DNA of 64,000 nt from an uncultured Clostridia bacterium (GCA_934167175.1 CAKPKF010000007.1:1-64000); one strand, 5' to 3'. Counted from the first letter of the stretch, positions 45,756-55,056 are shown. The notes: generated from the sequence alone by a model not told the origin. Numbers and translations are program-made.

Positions 45756-46311
45756 ATGGATAATTTAGAGGAAGTTTATAAAAAGTTTTTTTTAGATTTT
45801 AGTGATGTTTTTTATGATACTATAAAAAACAATGATTTTTCGAATTATGTCTTTTTATGTATTGGTTCAGATAGAATAACAGGAGATTCATTTCGGTCCA
45901 TTTGTTGGACATAATCTTAGCAAATTGTTGAAAAATACATATTACAATAATATAAAAGTAGTTGGAACACTAAGTGATACAGTATGTTATATTAATGCAG
46001 TAGAAAAAATAAATAATATATACAAAGAATTTAGTAAGGTATGTGTTATCGTGGTGGACGCAGCATTATCAAATAAAGAAAACATAGGCAAAGTATTAGT
46101 TTCAAATAAAAAAATGAGATTGGGTACAGGAATGGGAAAGAAAAGCATAGAAATAGGAGATATTAGCATAAAAGGCATAGTAGCTAAAAATACCAATATA
46201 GTATCACATAATTTTAAAATGTTACAAAATGTGTCTCTCAATTTGGTAGTGAATTTAGCAGAAATTACATCAACAGGAATATATAATTCTATAATAGGAA
46301 ATTTATATTAA
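45756..46311 (+). CDS. yyaC: Spore protease YyaC (GPR-like), read through one CGGT site
   Basis: A 184-residue YyaC family protein, related to the germination protease Gpr fold and restricted to endospore formers. The first frame begins MDNLEEVYKKFFLDFS and reaches CIGSDRITGDSF, the conserved start of the fold. CGG at 45894 is in frame; skipping the C gives GPFVGHNLSKLL and continues with GTLSDTVCYINAV, VVDAALSNKENIGK and GMGKKSIEIGDISIKGIVA. Without the shift translation ends at the TAA 24 bases downstream. The ATG at 45756 follows AAAAGGAG; annotation of only the second frame would start falsely at 45925. Confidence 0.9.
45894..45897 (+). other. In-frame CGGT read +1 as Gly (yyaC)
   Basis: Context TTT CGGT; gives the Gly of the signature GDSFGPFVGH. 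Confidence 0.92.
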
Positions 46312-46396
46312 ATTAATGCAGTTATTTAATTGATAAATGTATAAACCTAGAAATAATGGAAAAAATTTATATAAAGATTTCTAGGAGGGATATATT

Positions 46397-46747
46397 ATGG
46401 ATACAAGTAAATTGAAAAATATAGTAATTCTTAAAAATTTACCATCTAATATAGTTGATGAAGCCATAGTATTTTTAAAGACAAATCAAAAAATATTAAA
46501 AACAGAAATTGTAGACAACAAAAATTGTAATAGAAATTTTGAAAATAAAAATACAAAAGAATATATAATAAACGAAGCAGAAATGGTTATTTCAGATTAT
46601 GTGTCAAATTTAGAAAAAAGTAAAAAAAATAATCAAAATAAAGATTTAGAAATTAAATATAAAAAATTACAAAGAATAACTATTTTATTCGGAATATTAA
46701 TGTTTGTGTCTTTAGTTATAAATGTAATAATACAAAGAGTACAATAA
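46397..46747 (+). CDS. Small tail-anchored membrane protein, unknown
   Basis: A 116-residue protein. A charged, Asn/Lys-rich N-terminal 90 residues end in a single membrane span (ILFGILMFVSLVINVII, about 95-112). Not recognised. CTAGGAGG precedes the ATG. It stands between yyaC and the spoIVFA-like gene; a role in sporulation is only suggested by position. Confidence 0.7.
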   Translation: MDTSKLKNIVILKNLPSNIVDEAIVFLKTNQKILKTEIVDNKNCNRNFENKNTKEYIINEAEMVISDYVSNLEKSKKNNQNKDLEIKYKKLQRITILFGILMFVSLVINVIIQRVQ

Positions 46748-46773
46748 TATATAAGGCATTTGTAAAATAGAAT

Positions 46774-46838
46774 AAAACACCTATCCTTAGCATATAGTGA
46801 TACAAAGATAAAATTACAAAGGAAGAGGTGTTTTTTTA
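46774..46838 (+). promoter_or_regulatory. Hairpin that includes the ribosome-binding site of the spoIVFA-like gene
   Basis: AAAACACCT-AT-CCTT (46774-46788) pairs with AAGGA-AG-AGGTGTTTT (46819-46834). The second arm contains the ribosome-binding site GGAAGAGGTG and runs into a T tract before the TTG start at 46839. It could be a plain terminator for the upstream gene, or could hide the ribosome-binding site on readthrough transcripts. Confidence 0.55.
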
Positions 46839-47696
46839 TTGGAGAAAATATTGACTTCAGAAGAAAAAATCAAAAGAGCGGAAGAAATATATAATAGAAG
46901 AAGGCTGGAAGGATATAGAAATAAAACTGCAACGGTGAGTGTAAATAGCAAAAAAGATTATATGTTGTTAAAAAAGATGATAATACAAATTCTTATATGT
47001 TTTGTAATATATTTTATATATTACTTGATACAGAATACAGATTATATTTTTTCAAATGAAGTTATTGATAAAACAAAGCAAGTATTGTCATATGATATTA
47101 ATTTTGGGGAGGAATATAGCAATTTAAAAGAATATATAACAGAAAAACAAGAAAATGAAGAAATTAAAGAGAATGAAAATATGACTGAAAATAACACAGA
47201 AGAAGTAGAAAATGGAATAGGTGGGGCAGTTGAAGAAAATGAAAATACAAATAATGAAGTTACAGAAAAACAAGAAAAATTAACTGATGAAGAATATATA
47301 AAAACAAATTATTCTTTCATAAAGCCAGTAAGTGGAGTAATTACTTCAGAATTTGGAAATAGAAGCCCAACAACAAAATCAGTTCCCAAAAATCATACAG
47401 GTATAGATATTGCAGTACCTGCGGGAACTGATATTCTGTCAGCAACAGATGGAATAGTTATTTTAGCATCAGAACAAGGTGATTATCGGAAAACACTTAA
47501 AGATAGAGAATAATGATATTATAACTGTATATGCACATTGTAGGGACTTAAATGTAAAACAGGGAGATGAAGTAAAGCAAGGTCAAAAAATAGCAGAAGT
47601 AGGGTCAACACGGAAATTCTACTCGGACCACATTTACATTTTGAAATTAGAAGATCAGATAGGATAATTAATCCAAGAGAAATACTAGAATTTTAA
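46839..47696 (+). CDS. spoIVFA: SpoIVFA-like membrane protein with LytM/M23 domain, read through three CGGA sites
   Basis: A 284-residue protein with one membrane span (about residues 47-66), an acidic linker and a C-terminal M23/LytM domain. It lies directly upstream of a SpoIVFB-like protease, as spoIVFA does in Bacillus, where SpoIVFA anchors and restrains SpoIVFB. The M23 domain starts VSGVITSEFGNRSP and HTGIDIAVPAGTDI. In-frame CGG occurs at 47487, 47611 and 47624. Skipping each C yields GDYGKHLKIENNDIITVYAHC, then EVGSTGNSTGPHLHFEI and NPREILEF. All three are needed in series to reach the HLHFE metal motif. TTG start at 46839. Naming rests on synteny plus domain. Confidence 0.85.
47487..47490 (+). 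other. In-frame CGGA read +1 as Gly (spoIVFA-like site 1)
   Basis: Context TAT CGGA; gives GDYGKHLKIEN. Confidence 0.92.
47611..47614 (+). other. In-frame CGGA read +1 as Gly (spoIVFA-like site 2)
   Basis: Context ACA CGGA in the frame set by site 1; gives STGNST. Confidence 0.92.
47624..47627 (+). other. In-frame CGGA read +1 as Gly (spoIVFA-like site 3)
   Basis: Context ACT CGGA in the frame set by site 2; gives STGPHLHFE. Only 13 bases from site 2. Confidence 0.92.
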
Positions 47697-47710
47697 GTGT
47701 TGGAGGTATT

Positions 47711-48382
47711 ATGCATATTAAAATTAATTCCATTTTATTTATTTTTATTGTAATTTTTTATTTAACAAAACAAATTGAGATATATGCATTGTTAATGATA
47801 TTTGCACTTATACATGAATTAGGACATATACTTACAGGAATTTGTTTAGGATTTAGACCTAAATCTATACATATAATGCCATTTGGAATTTCTGTTAACT
47901 TTAATAGTAATTTAACAGATTATAATAAAAAAATTGGAAAAGGGAATCTTTTAAATTTAAAAAAATTAGTTGTTGCAATAGCAGGTCCTTTAACTAATAT
48001 TGTAATTATTATAATTTGTTGCATTTTGAAATTTGATTTTGGAAAGATGAATAGTACATATATCATATATGCTAATTTAATTTTAGGAATATTTAATTTG
48101 TTACCTATATATCCATTAGATGGAGGAAGAATAATAAAAGAATTTACTCATTTTTTTTATGGAAGAAAAGAAACTTTAGTTATTATAAATAAAATTAGTA
48201 ATATAAATTTATCGATTATAACTGCAATTGCAAGTATTGGTATTATATATTTAAAAAATATAGCAATTTTTTTTATTGTAGTATGTTTATGGATTATTGT
48301 TATAAAAGAAAATAAAATATATAACATGAAAATGATGATTTACAATAAAATTAAATCAGAAAATATAAAACGAATTTATTGA
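47711..48382 (+). CDS. spoIVFB: SpoIVFB-like intramembrane M50 metalloprotease
   Basis: A 223-residue site-2 protease with about six hydrophobic segments. The zinc-binding HExxH is in ALIHELGHILTG (residues about 33-44), and the third ligand in YPLDGGRIIKEF. IMPFGISVNF is typical of SpoIVFB. In Bacillus it cleaves pro-sigma-K in the mother cell after a signal from the forespore (SpoIVB, checked by BofC). It starts 14 bases after the spoIVFA-like gene with TTGGAGG upstream of the ATG. Confidence 0.88.
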   Translation: MHIKINSILFIFIVIFYLTKQIEIYALLMIFALIHELGHILTGICLGFRPKSIHIMPFGISVNFNSNLTDYNKKIGKGNLLNLKKLVVAIAGPLTNIVIIIICCILKFDFGKMNSTYIIYANLILGIFNLLPIYPLDGGRIIKEFTHFFYGRKETLVIINKISNINLSIITAIASIGIIYLKNIAIFFIVVCLWIIVIKENKIYNMKMMIYNKIKSENIKRIY

Positions 48383-48436
48383 ATTTATAAAAAAATAATA
48401 GTAAACTATATTTAGAATATATAGGAGTGTGAACAT

Positions 48437-48943
48437 ATGAAAAAAAATTTAAGACAAAACAAAGGAATATCAATGATTTCATTAGCAGTAGTAGTTGCTA
48501 TTATGTTGATAATGTCAACAATATTAATTTATAATGCTGAAACAGGAGTGAAAATAGCGAATTTAAATAAAATGTACACAGATATAAAAAGTTTGGATAG
48601 AAAAATTTCGGTTTATTATGCTGAATTAGGAGGAATTCCTGTATTGAGAAATGGTAATGAACCGATAGAGTATCCAAATGATAAATTAAGTATATTAAAT
48701 GACTGCAAAAATCCAAATGATAATGATAAATATTATATTATAGACTTAGATGCAATAGATAATATAACATTAAATTATGGAAGGGATTATTATAATATAG
48801 CAAGCAATATGAGTGTGGCTGATGAAAAGGATGTATACATTATAAATGAGGAAACACATACAATATATTATGTTGACGGAATAAAATTGGATGAAAAAAT
48901 TTACTATAGGACAGATGAACAATATACAAAAATAAATGAGTAA
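48437..48943 (+). CDS. Pilin-like exported protein
   Basis: A 168-residue protein. Leader MKKNLRQNKGISMISLAVVV, then a hydrophobic helix to about residue 35: prepilin-type arrangement without Glu at +5. The globular part (LDRKISVYYAELGGIPVLRN, YYIIDLDAIDNITLNYG, YIINEETHTIYYVDGI) resembles pseudopilin C-terminal beta sheets. AGGAGTG precedes the ATG. It follows the spoIVFB-like gene after 54 bases. No pilin assembly genes are in the window. Confidence 0.72.
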   Translation: MKKNLRQNKGISMISLAVVVAIMLIMSTILIYNAETGVKIANLNKMYTDIKSLDRKISVYYAELGGIPVLRNGNEPIEYPNDKLSILNDCKNPNDNDKYYIIDLDAIDNITLNYGRDYYNIASNMSVADEKDVYIINEETHTIYYVDGIKLDEKIYYRTDEQYTKINE

Positions 48944-48952
48944 AAATACATA

Positions 48953-48985
48953 TAAAAAAAGAAGTGAGTAAATTTGCTCACTTCT
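48953..48985 (-). terminator. Terminator of pflB-pflA
   Basis: On the minus strand GAAGTGAGC/GCTCACTTC-type stem followed by TTTTTTT, directly after the shifted pflA stop at 48987. Its position supports the +1 reading of pflA. Confidence 0.8.
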
Positions 48986-48986
48986 C

Positions 48987-49716
48987 TTAACCAAAAAATA
49001 TTTTTTCGGCTCTTTTTATATCATCTGAATTAGCTGTTCTTATATTTTCTAATGGATATTTCTCTCCGTAATTTTTCCCATTTATATTTACCCATATCAT
49101 GATATGGGAGAAATTCAACCTTTTGTACAGTAGTAAGTGAATTAACAAAATTTTTTAATTCTAATAAATCATCTTTATCATCTGTTATGTCAGGAATAAG
49201 AACTTGTCTTATCCACATTGGAGTATGATTATCGCTTAAATATTTGGCAAAATTTAGTTCTAATTTATTTGAAAATCCAGTTAACTGTTTACATTTTTCA
49301 TCATTAATATGTTTAATGTCTAATAAAAATAAATCAGTTAGAGAAATTAGTTTTTTTATATCATCTGTTATATTAAAAGATCCAGAAGTATCTATTGCTG
49401 TGGGAATTTTCAACTTCTTTAATTCAGTAAAGAAGTTAATTAAAAACTTAACTTGCAAAAGAGGTTCCCCACCAGTTATAGTTACGCCACCTCCTGATGG
49501 AAGAATATAGTTAGTATACTTGGTTACTAAATTTATTAAGTCACTTACTGAATATATTTTTCCTCCATTGCAATTCCAAGTATCTCTGTTTTGGCAATAT
49601 TTACATTTTAGGTGACATCCTTGCATAAATATGACAAATCTAATTCCTGGACCATCAACTGTACCAAGTGTTTCGATAGAATGTATTCTTGCTTCATTAT
49701 TAATATTTGAAATCAT
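48987..49716 (-). CDS. pflA: Pyruvate formate-lyase activating enzyme, read through one CGGA site
   Basis: A 242-residue radical SAM enzyme that installs the glycyl radical on PflB. The CX3CX2C cluster is in MQGCHLKCKYCQN (about 29-41), followed by GGGVTITGGEPLLQ and LLDIKHIND. In-frame CGG at 49068 lies in KYKWEKL; skipping the C gives GEKYPLENIRTANSDDIKRA and ends EKIFFG, the usual PflA C-terminus and length. Unshifted translation stops at 49030 with an unrelated tail. It lies 20 bases after pflB and is cotranscribed with it. Confidence 0.92.
49065..49068 (-). other. In-frame CGGA read +1 as Gly (pflA)
   Basis: Minus-strand context TTA CGGA, skipped base C at 49068; gives WEKLGEKYPLENI. 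Confidence 0.9.
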
Positions 49717-49736
49717 TAAAATTCACCTGCTTAAAG

Positions 49737-51971
49737 TTATATTTTTTCATGTATAGTTCTATTAATAACATCTAATTGTTGTTCTTTGGTTAGTTTTACA
49801 AAATTAACGGCATATCCAGATACTCTAATTGTAAGTTGTGGATACTTTTCTGGGTGATTCATGGCATCTTCTAATAAACTTCTGTCGAAAACATTAACAT
49901 TTATATGGTGACCTTCTTGCATGAAATATCCATCTAGCATACTAGTTAGATTTTTTATTCTAATGTCTTCAGTTTTTCCAAGTGCAGAAGGAGTTATAGA
50001 AAAAGTATATGAAATTCCATCTTCAGCATATTCGTAAGGTAATTTTGCAACAGAATTCATTACTGCTAATGCACCATTTACATCTCTACCATGAAGTGGG
50101 TTTGCACCTGGACCAAATGGAGCACCTTCACGTCTGCCATCTGGAGTGTTACCAGTAGCTTTCCCATATACAACATTTGATGTTATAGTAAGAACTGACA
50201 TTGTTGTTTTAGCGTTTTTGTATGTTTGATATTTTTTTAGTTTAATTAAAAAGTTTTTAACTAAATCTACAGCTATTTGATCAACTCTGTCATCATCGTT
50301 TCCAAACTTAGGAAAGTCACCTTCTATTTTATAATCAATAGCAAGACCGGTATTATCTCTTATAACTTTTACTTTAGCGTATTTTATTGCAGACAAAGAA
50401 TCAGCTACTACAGAAAGTCCTGCAATACCACATGCCATTGTTCTTAAAATATCTTTATCATGAAGAGCCATTTCTATTGCTTCATAAGAGTATTTATCAT
50501 GCATATAGTGAATAGCATTTAGAGCTTTTATATAAATTTTTGCAACGTAATCAGACATTGTATTGAATTTTTCAAGTACTTCATCATAATCTAAATATTC
50601 TGAAGTTATTGGTTCAAATCTAGGTGTTACTTGTTTACCTGTTTTTTCATCTCTACCACCATTTATTGCATAAAGAAGTGTTTTTGCTAAGTTTGCTCTA
50701 GCACCAAAGAATTGCATTTGCTTACCAATTCTCATAGCAGATACACAACAAGCAATACCATAGTCGTCGCCATAGAAACTTCTCATCAAATCATCGTTTT
50801 CATATTGAATAGATGATGTTTGAATTGAAAGTTTAGTAGCGAAATTTTTAAATCCTTCAGGTAAATTTGTAGACCAAAGAACTGTAAGATTAGGTTCAGG
50901 GGCTGGACCTAAATTTTGCAAAGTATGAAGAATTCTAAAAGAATTTTTGGTAACTAATGTTCTACCATCAATTCCCATTCCACCAATGCTTTCAGTAACC
51001 CAAACAGGATCTCCGCTAAACAAAGAATCATATTCAGGAGTTCTTAAAAATCTTACTAATCTTAATTTCATTACAAAGTGATCCATTAATTCTTGTACTT
51101 GTTCTTCAGTAAGAATACCATCTTCGATATCTTTTTCAAAATAAATGTCTAAGAAAGTAGAAGTTCTACCTAAACTCATAGCAGCACCATTTTGATCTTT
51201 TATTGCAGCAAGATATGCAAAATATAACCATTGTACAGCTTCTTTAGAATTAGAAGCTGGTTCAGATATATCAAACCCATATTTTTGAGCCATTTCTTTT
51301 AACTGGTGTAAAGCTAAAATTTGATCGTGTATTTCTTCACGTTCACGTATAATGGATTCAGTAAAGCAATCAACATTAATTGAATCTAATTCTTTTTGTT
51401 TTTCTTCAATTAATACATCCACACCATATAAAGCTACTCTTCTATAATCGCCAATTATTCTTCCTCTACCGTAACCATCAGGAAGCCCTGTAATTAAATG
51501 AGAACTTCTTGCTGCTCTAATGTCAGGTGTGTAAACACTAAAAACTCCATCATTATGAGTTCTTCTTATTGAATTAAATATTAAATCAACATCAGGATCT
51601 ACTTGCTTATCATATGCGGCACAAGATTTTTCTACTATCTTAATTCCCCCAAAAGGCATAATTGATCTTTTAAGTGGAGCGTCTGTTTGTAATCCAACGA
51701 TTTCTTCTAAATTTTTGTCAATATATCCAGCATCATGGCTAGTGATAGTAGATATTGTTTTTGCATCTATATCTAAAACACCACCATTTTCTTTTTCTTT
51801 TTTGTATAAATCTAAAACCTTATCCCAAAGCATAGTTGTTTTTTTAGTTGGAGTAGTCAAGAAAGAGCTATCCCCAGTATAAGGAGTATAATTAGATTGA
51901 ATAAAATTTCTTACGTTAATTTCTTTTTGCCAATCTCCTTTGTTAAAACCATTCCATTGTTTAAAATCCAT
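49737..51971 (-). CDS. pflB: Formate acetyltransferase (pyruvate formate-lyase)
   Basis: A 744-residue glycyl radical enzyme that converts pyruvate and CoA to acetyl-CoA and formate in anaerobes. The catalytic cysteine pair is in DYGIACCVSAMRIGKQ (about 415-430) and the glycyl radical loop is RVSGYAVNFVKL at the C-terminus. FKQWNGFNKGDWQKEINVRNFI opens it. AGGAGG lies ahead of the ATG. The oxygen-sensitive radical points to an anaerobic lifestyle. No CGG in frame despite more than 50 glycines. Confidence 0.97.
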   Translation of the reverse strand: MDFKQWNGFNKGDWQKEINVRNFIQSNYTPYTGDSSFLTTPTKKTTMLWDKVLDLYKKEKENGGVLDIDAKTISTITSHDAGYIDKNLEEIVGLQTDAPLKRSIMPFGGIKIVEKSCAAYDKQVDPDVDLIFNSIRRTHNDGVFSVYTPDIRAARSSHLITGLPDGYGRGRIIGDYRRVALYGVDVLIEEKQKELDSINVDCFTESIIREREEIHDQILALHQLKEMAQKYGFDISEPASNSKEAVQWLYFAYLAAIKDQNGAAMSLGRTSTFLDIYFEKDIEDGILTEEQVQELMDHFVMKLRLVRFLRTPEYDSLFSGDPVWVTESIGGMGIDGRTLVTKNSFRILHTLQNLGPAPEPNLTVLWSTNLPEGFKNFATKLSIQTSSIQYENDDLMRSFYGDDYGIACCVSAMRIGKQMQFFGARANLAKTLLYAINGGRDEKTGKQVTPRFEPITSEYLDYDEVLEKFNTMSDYVAKIYIKALNAIHYMHDKYSYEAIEMALHDKDILRTMACGIAGLSVVADSLSAIKYAKVKVIRDNTGLAIDYKIEGDFPKFGNDDDRVDQIAVDLVKNFLIKLKKYQTYKNAKTTMSVLTITSNVVYGKATGNTPDGRREGAPFGPGANPLHGRDVNGALAVMNSVAKLPYEYAEDGISYTFSITPSALGKTEDIRIKNLTSMLDGYFMQEGHHINVNVFDRSLLEDAMNHPEKYPQLTIRVSGYAVNFVKLTKEQQLDVINRTIHEKI

Positions 51972-52016
51972 AAAATAACCTCCTAAAATTGTATTAGCAA
52001 AAAATTACCACATATT

Positions 52017-52045
52017 ATAATAACATAGACAGTGAATCTTATCAA
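52017..52045 (-). promoter_or_regulatory. Promoter of pflBA
   Basis: Minus strand TTGATA (52045-52040), 17-bp spacer, TATTAT (52022-52017). Nothing else is recognisable in the 219-base gap to 52190. Confidence 0.55.
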
Positions 52046-52190
52046 TGAAAACTTTGGAAAAAAATGTGGATTTTTTGTGAATTTTCAAACATAAAACATA
52101 TAAATAGTTTAAACCGAAAAACAAAAAAAATACCAACAAAAATGAACTAAAAAAAACAAAAAACATATAATACCATAAGGAGGTAAAAGT

Positions 52191-52547
52191 ATGCTAGATT
52201 TTATTTTAAATGGGATACTTTGGACATTAGCTCTATATGGATTAATAGAAATTATAAAAACGATAATATATATATGTACATATACTAATTTGAAGTCAGA
52301 TGGAATTTATTTAATTATAGCGGCCAAAAACCAAGAAAATAAAATAGAAGGTTTTATTCGTTCTGTTTTGTTTAGATTTTTATATGCAAAAGATGATGTT
52401 GTTAAAGATATAATAGTAGTAGATTTGGACTCAACCGATAAAACATTAGAAATATTAAATAAACTGGCAAAAGATTATGATGCAATAAAAATAACTAATT
52501 GGAGGGATTGCAAACAAATAATAGATGATATAAATACTGTGCATTAA
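52191..52547 (+). CDS. Short glycosyltransferase-2-like membrane protein
   Basis: A 118-residue protein. An N-terminal membrane segment (about 5-28) is followed by what looks like only the first part of a GT-A fold: IYLIIAAKNQENKIEGFIRS and IIVVDLDSTDKTLEILNKL, the last with a DxDSTDKT pattern typical of GT2 enzymes. The rest of a catalytic domain is missing and no frameshift at a CGG explains this, as a normal stop occurs. It could be a decayed remnant or a small regulatory protein. AAGGAGG precedes the ATG. Confidence 0.6.
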   Translation: MLDFILNGILWTLALYGLIEIIKTIIYICTYTNLKSDGIYLIIAAKNQENKIEGFIRSVLFRFLYAKDDVVKDIIVVDLDSTDKTLEILNKLAKDYDAIKITNWRDCKQIIDDINTVH

Positions 52548-52575
52548 CATTAATTAAGGCACAGTATTTATATCT
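52532..52575 (+). terminator. Hairpin at the end of the GT2-like gene
   Basis: AAATACTGTGC (52532-52542) pairs with GCACAGTATTT (52559-52569); only a weak T-rich tail. The stem overlaps the last codons of the gene. Confidence 0.55.
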
Positions 52576-52591
52576 TAAAGTCAAATATGTA

Positions 52592-52620
52592 TTGTTAAAT
52601 CTTGAAAAGTTTTGTATAAT
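52592..52620 (+). promoter_or_regulatory. Promoter of the 52649 gene and possibly queA-tgt
   Basis: TTGTTA (52592-52597), 17-bp spacer, TATAAT (52615-52620). Confidence 0.65.
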
Positions 52621-52648
52621 ATAATATATGAAAGGCGGGTTTGTTGAT

Positions 52649-54019
52649 TTGAAAAAACAAAAGAGTAATATATCTAATGTGATATATATAATTATAATAA
52701 TAATATTACTAAGTGTAATATTTAAAGTTTATCAAATATACAAAAAGTATAACTTTAATGATTTTACAAAAGCAGTGTATACACAAAAAGAATCAATTTT
52801 TTCAAGAGATGGAGAAATTAAATATTCGGATAAAGACAGCTATAAAATAGAATCTTTAAGTTATAATGATGCAATGTTTTTTAAAGAAATTGATGTAGAG
52901 CCTAATACACCATACAAAGTTACCTGTATGGTAAAAGTAAAAAATGTAAAAGCTGAAAAAGATGTTATAGATGGAGGAGCACAAATTTGTATTTCAGATA
53001 CTTTAGAAAAATCTAGAGTAATACAGGGAACACAAGACTGGCAAAAAATAGAGCTAATATTTAATTCTAAAAACAGAGAAAGTGTAAATTTAGGATTTAG
53101 ATTAGGTGGAAATGATGAAAATTGTATGGGAACAGCTTGGTTTTCAGATTTTACTCTTGAAACAGGAACACCGAGCGATGATAATAAATGGAATTTTGCA
53201 TGTTTTTTAATAAAAAATGTGAATGTAAGTAATAGTGAATTAAACATAAATACTCATATGACTAATTCTGATATAGAAAGCATGAAACGAAATATGAACA
53301 GATTTAAGTCTTCGTGTGAAAGTTTATCACAAAACCAAATAGTTGTTAATTATAACATAATAGAAATAGATGATGTGTTAACAACATTAACCAAAGATAA
53401 GGAATATGGATATTATATAGATGCAAACGATATAGAAAAAATTATAGACAAGTATATAAAAGAAAATGAATATGATCATATTTTCGTGTGTGCTAAATTA
53501 GGAAATGACATAAAAAACAGTAAAGACAATGACTGGATAGGTTTAGGAAGTATGGAATACTATGGAATAGGATTTTCTAATATAAGGTTGCCAGGAGAAG
53601 AAAAAGAATATATATATAAATACAATAGTAGAATAAATACATTTCCAGAAGAAGTATTTATTCATGAATTTTTGCATAACTTAGAGAAAATTGCAAATGA
53701 GAATGGATATGAAAGACCAGCATTACATGATTATGAAAAATATGGATATAAAAATGAAAAGAGAGAAGGACTTAGAAAATGGTATGGTGATTACATGACA
53801 AGCAATATAAAATATAATGGAAGTAATATTGGATTAGATAAAAAAATATATAAAATAAAACCATGTCATAATAGTAATTTTAGATATTCATATAAACTGG
53901 ATGAATTTAAAGAGCCACAAAATATATTAGATGATATAAGAAATATATTTATAAGTTTTATTAATGCAGTAAATAAAACAACAATACAAAAAGAAAGTGT
54001 TGAAAATGTAGAGATATAG
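52649..54019 (+). CDS. Membrane-anchored exported protein with HExxH metalloprotease motif
   Basis: A 456-residue protein. One N-terminal span (about 10-29) is followed by a beta-rich, carbohydrate-binding-module-like region (about 45-180: EIDVEPNTPYKVTCMVKVKN, NLGFRLGGNDENCMG, GTAWFSDFTLETG). The C-terminal domain carries the zinc motif in EVFIHEFLHNLEKIANENGY. A zinc-dependent protease or glycan-linked hydrolase is a reasonable inference, but the family is not one I can name. The TTG at 52649 is preferred because AAAGGCGG lies 10 bases upstream and the promoter would leave an ATG at 52628 leaderless. It ends 14 bases before queA, so it is probably in the same transcript. Confidence 0.7.
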   Translation: MKKQKSNISNVIYIIIIIILLSVIFKVYQIYKKYNFNDFTKAVYTQKESIFSRDGEIKYSDKDSYKIESLSYNDAMFFKEIDVEPNTPYKVTCMVKVKNVKAEKDVIDGGAQICISDTLEKSRVIQGTQDWQKIELIFNSKNRESVNLGFRLGGNDENCMGTAWFSDFTLETGTPSDDNKWNFACFLIKNVNVSNSELNINTHMTNSDIESMKRNMNRFKSSCESLSQNQIVVNYNIIEIDDVLTTLTKDKEYGYYIDANDIEKIIDKYIKENEYDHIFVCAKLGNDIKNSKDNDWIGLGSMEYYGIGFSNIRLPGEEKEYIYKYNSRINTFPEEVFIHEFLHNLEKIANENGYERPALHDYEKYGYKNEKREGLRKWYGDYMTSNIKYNGSNIGLDKKIYKIKPCHNSNFRYSYKLDEFKEPQNILDDIRNIFISFINAVNKTTIQKESVENVEI

Positions 54020-54033
54020 AAAGGAATGTAAAA

Positions 54034-55056
54034 ATGAATATAGAAGAATTTAATTATAATTTACCAGAAGAATTAATAGCTCAAATACCAATAAAAAATA
54101 GAGATGAATCAAGATTAATGGTTCTAGATAGAAAAAGTGAAAAAATTGAACATAAAGTATTTAAAGATATATTAGATTATTTTGAAGAAGGAGACTGTTT
54201 GGTAATAAATAATACAAAGGTATTGCCTGCAAGATTATATGGTAAAAAAGACACAGGCGCTAATGTAGAATTTTTACTTCTAAATAGAATACAAGGAGAT
54301 ATTTGGGAAGTAATGGTTAGACCAGGTAGGAAAATACATAAAGGAACAATTGTAACTTTTGGAGATGGAATATTAAAAGCAGAAGTTATAGAAGTAATGG
54401 AAAATGGAAATAGAAAGGTTTTATTTAAATATGATGGAATTTTTAATGAAATACTAGAGCAAATAGGGCTAATGCCATTGCCTCCATATATTAAAGAAAG
54501 TTTAAAAGAAAATGATAGGTATCAAACTGTATATGCAAAATACGAGGGATCTAGTGCAGCGCCAACAGCTGGATTACACTTTACAAAGGAACTACTAGAG
54601 AAATTAAAAGAAAAAGGAGTAGTAATTGCAAATGTTACATTACATGTGGGGATTGGAACATTTAGACCAGTAAAAGTTGAGAATATAGAAGAACATGATA
54701 TGCATTCAGAGCATTTTTTCATTAAAAAAGAAGAAGCGGAAAAAATAAATAAAGCTAAAAGAGATGGAAAAAAGATATTTGCATGTGGGACAACTTCTTG
54801 TAGAGTGCTAGAAAGTGTAGCAGATGAAAAAGGATACGTAAGAGAAATTGAAGATAACACAAAAATTTTTATATATCCAGGATATAAGTTTAAATGTGTA
54901 GATAATTTAATAACAAATTTCCATTTACCTGAATCAACATTAATAATGTTGGTTTCTGCACTTGCAGGAAAAGAATTTATAATGAAAGCATATCAAGAAG
55001 CAATAAACAATAAATACAAGTTTTTTAGTTTTGGAGATGCAATGTTAATAAAATAG
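54034..55056 (+). CDS. queA: S-adenosylmethionine:tRNA ribosyltransferase-isomerase
   Basis: A 340-residue QueA, which adds the epoxycyclopentane ring from SAM to preQ1 in tRNA during queuosine synthesis. The start EEFNYNLPEELIAQIPIKNRDESRLMVLDR, LFKYDGIFNEILEQIGLMPLPPYI, APTAGLHFTKELL and FITNFHLPESTLIMLVSALAG-type end are all present. Operon with tgt, 17 bases apart. Confidence 0.96.
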   Translation: MNIEEFNYNLPEELIAQIPIKNRDESRLMVLDRKSEKIEHKVFKDILDYFEEGDCLVINNTKVLPARLYGKKDTGANVEFLLLNRIQGDIWEVMVRPGRKIHKGTIVTFGDGILKAEVIEVMENGNRKVLFKYDGIFNEILEQIGLMPLPPYIKESLKENDRYQTVYAKYEGSSAAPTAGLHFTKELLEKLKEKGVVIANVTLHVGIGTFRPVKVENIEEHDMHSEHFFIKKEEAEKINKAKRDGKKIFACGTTSCRVLESVADEKGYVREIEDNTKIFIYPGYKFKCVDNLITNFHLPESTLIMLVSALAGKEFIMKAYQEAINNKYKFFSFGDAMLIK

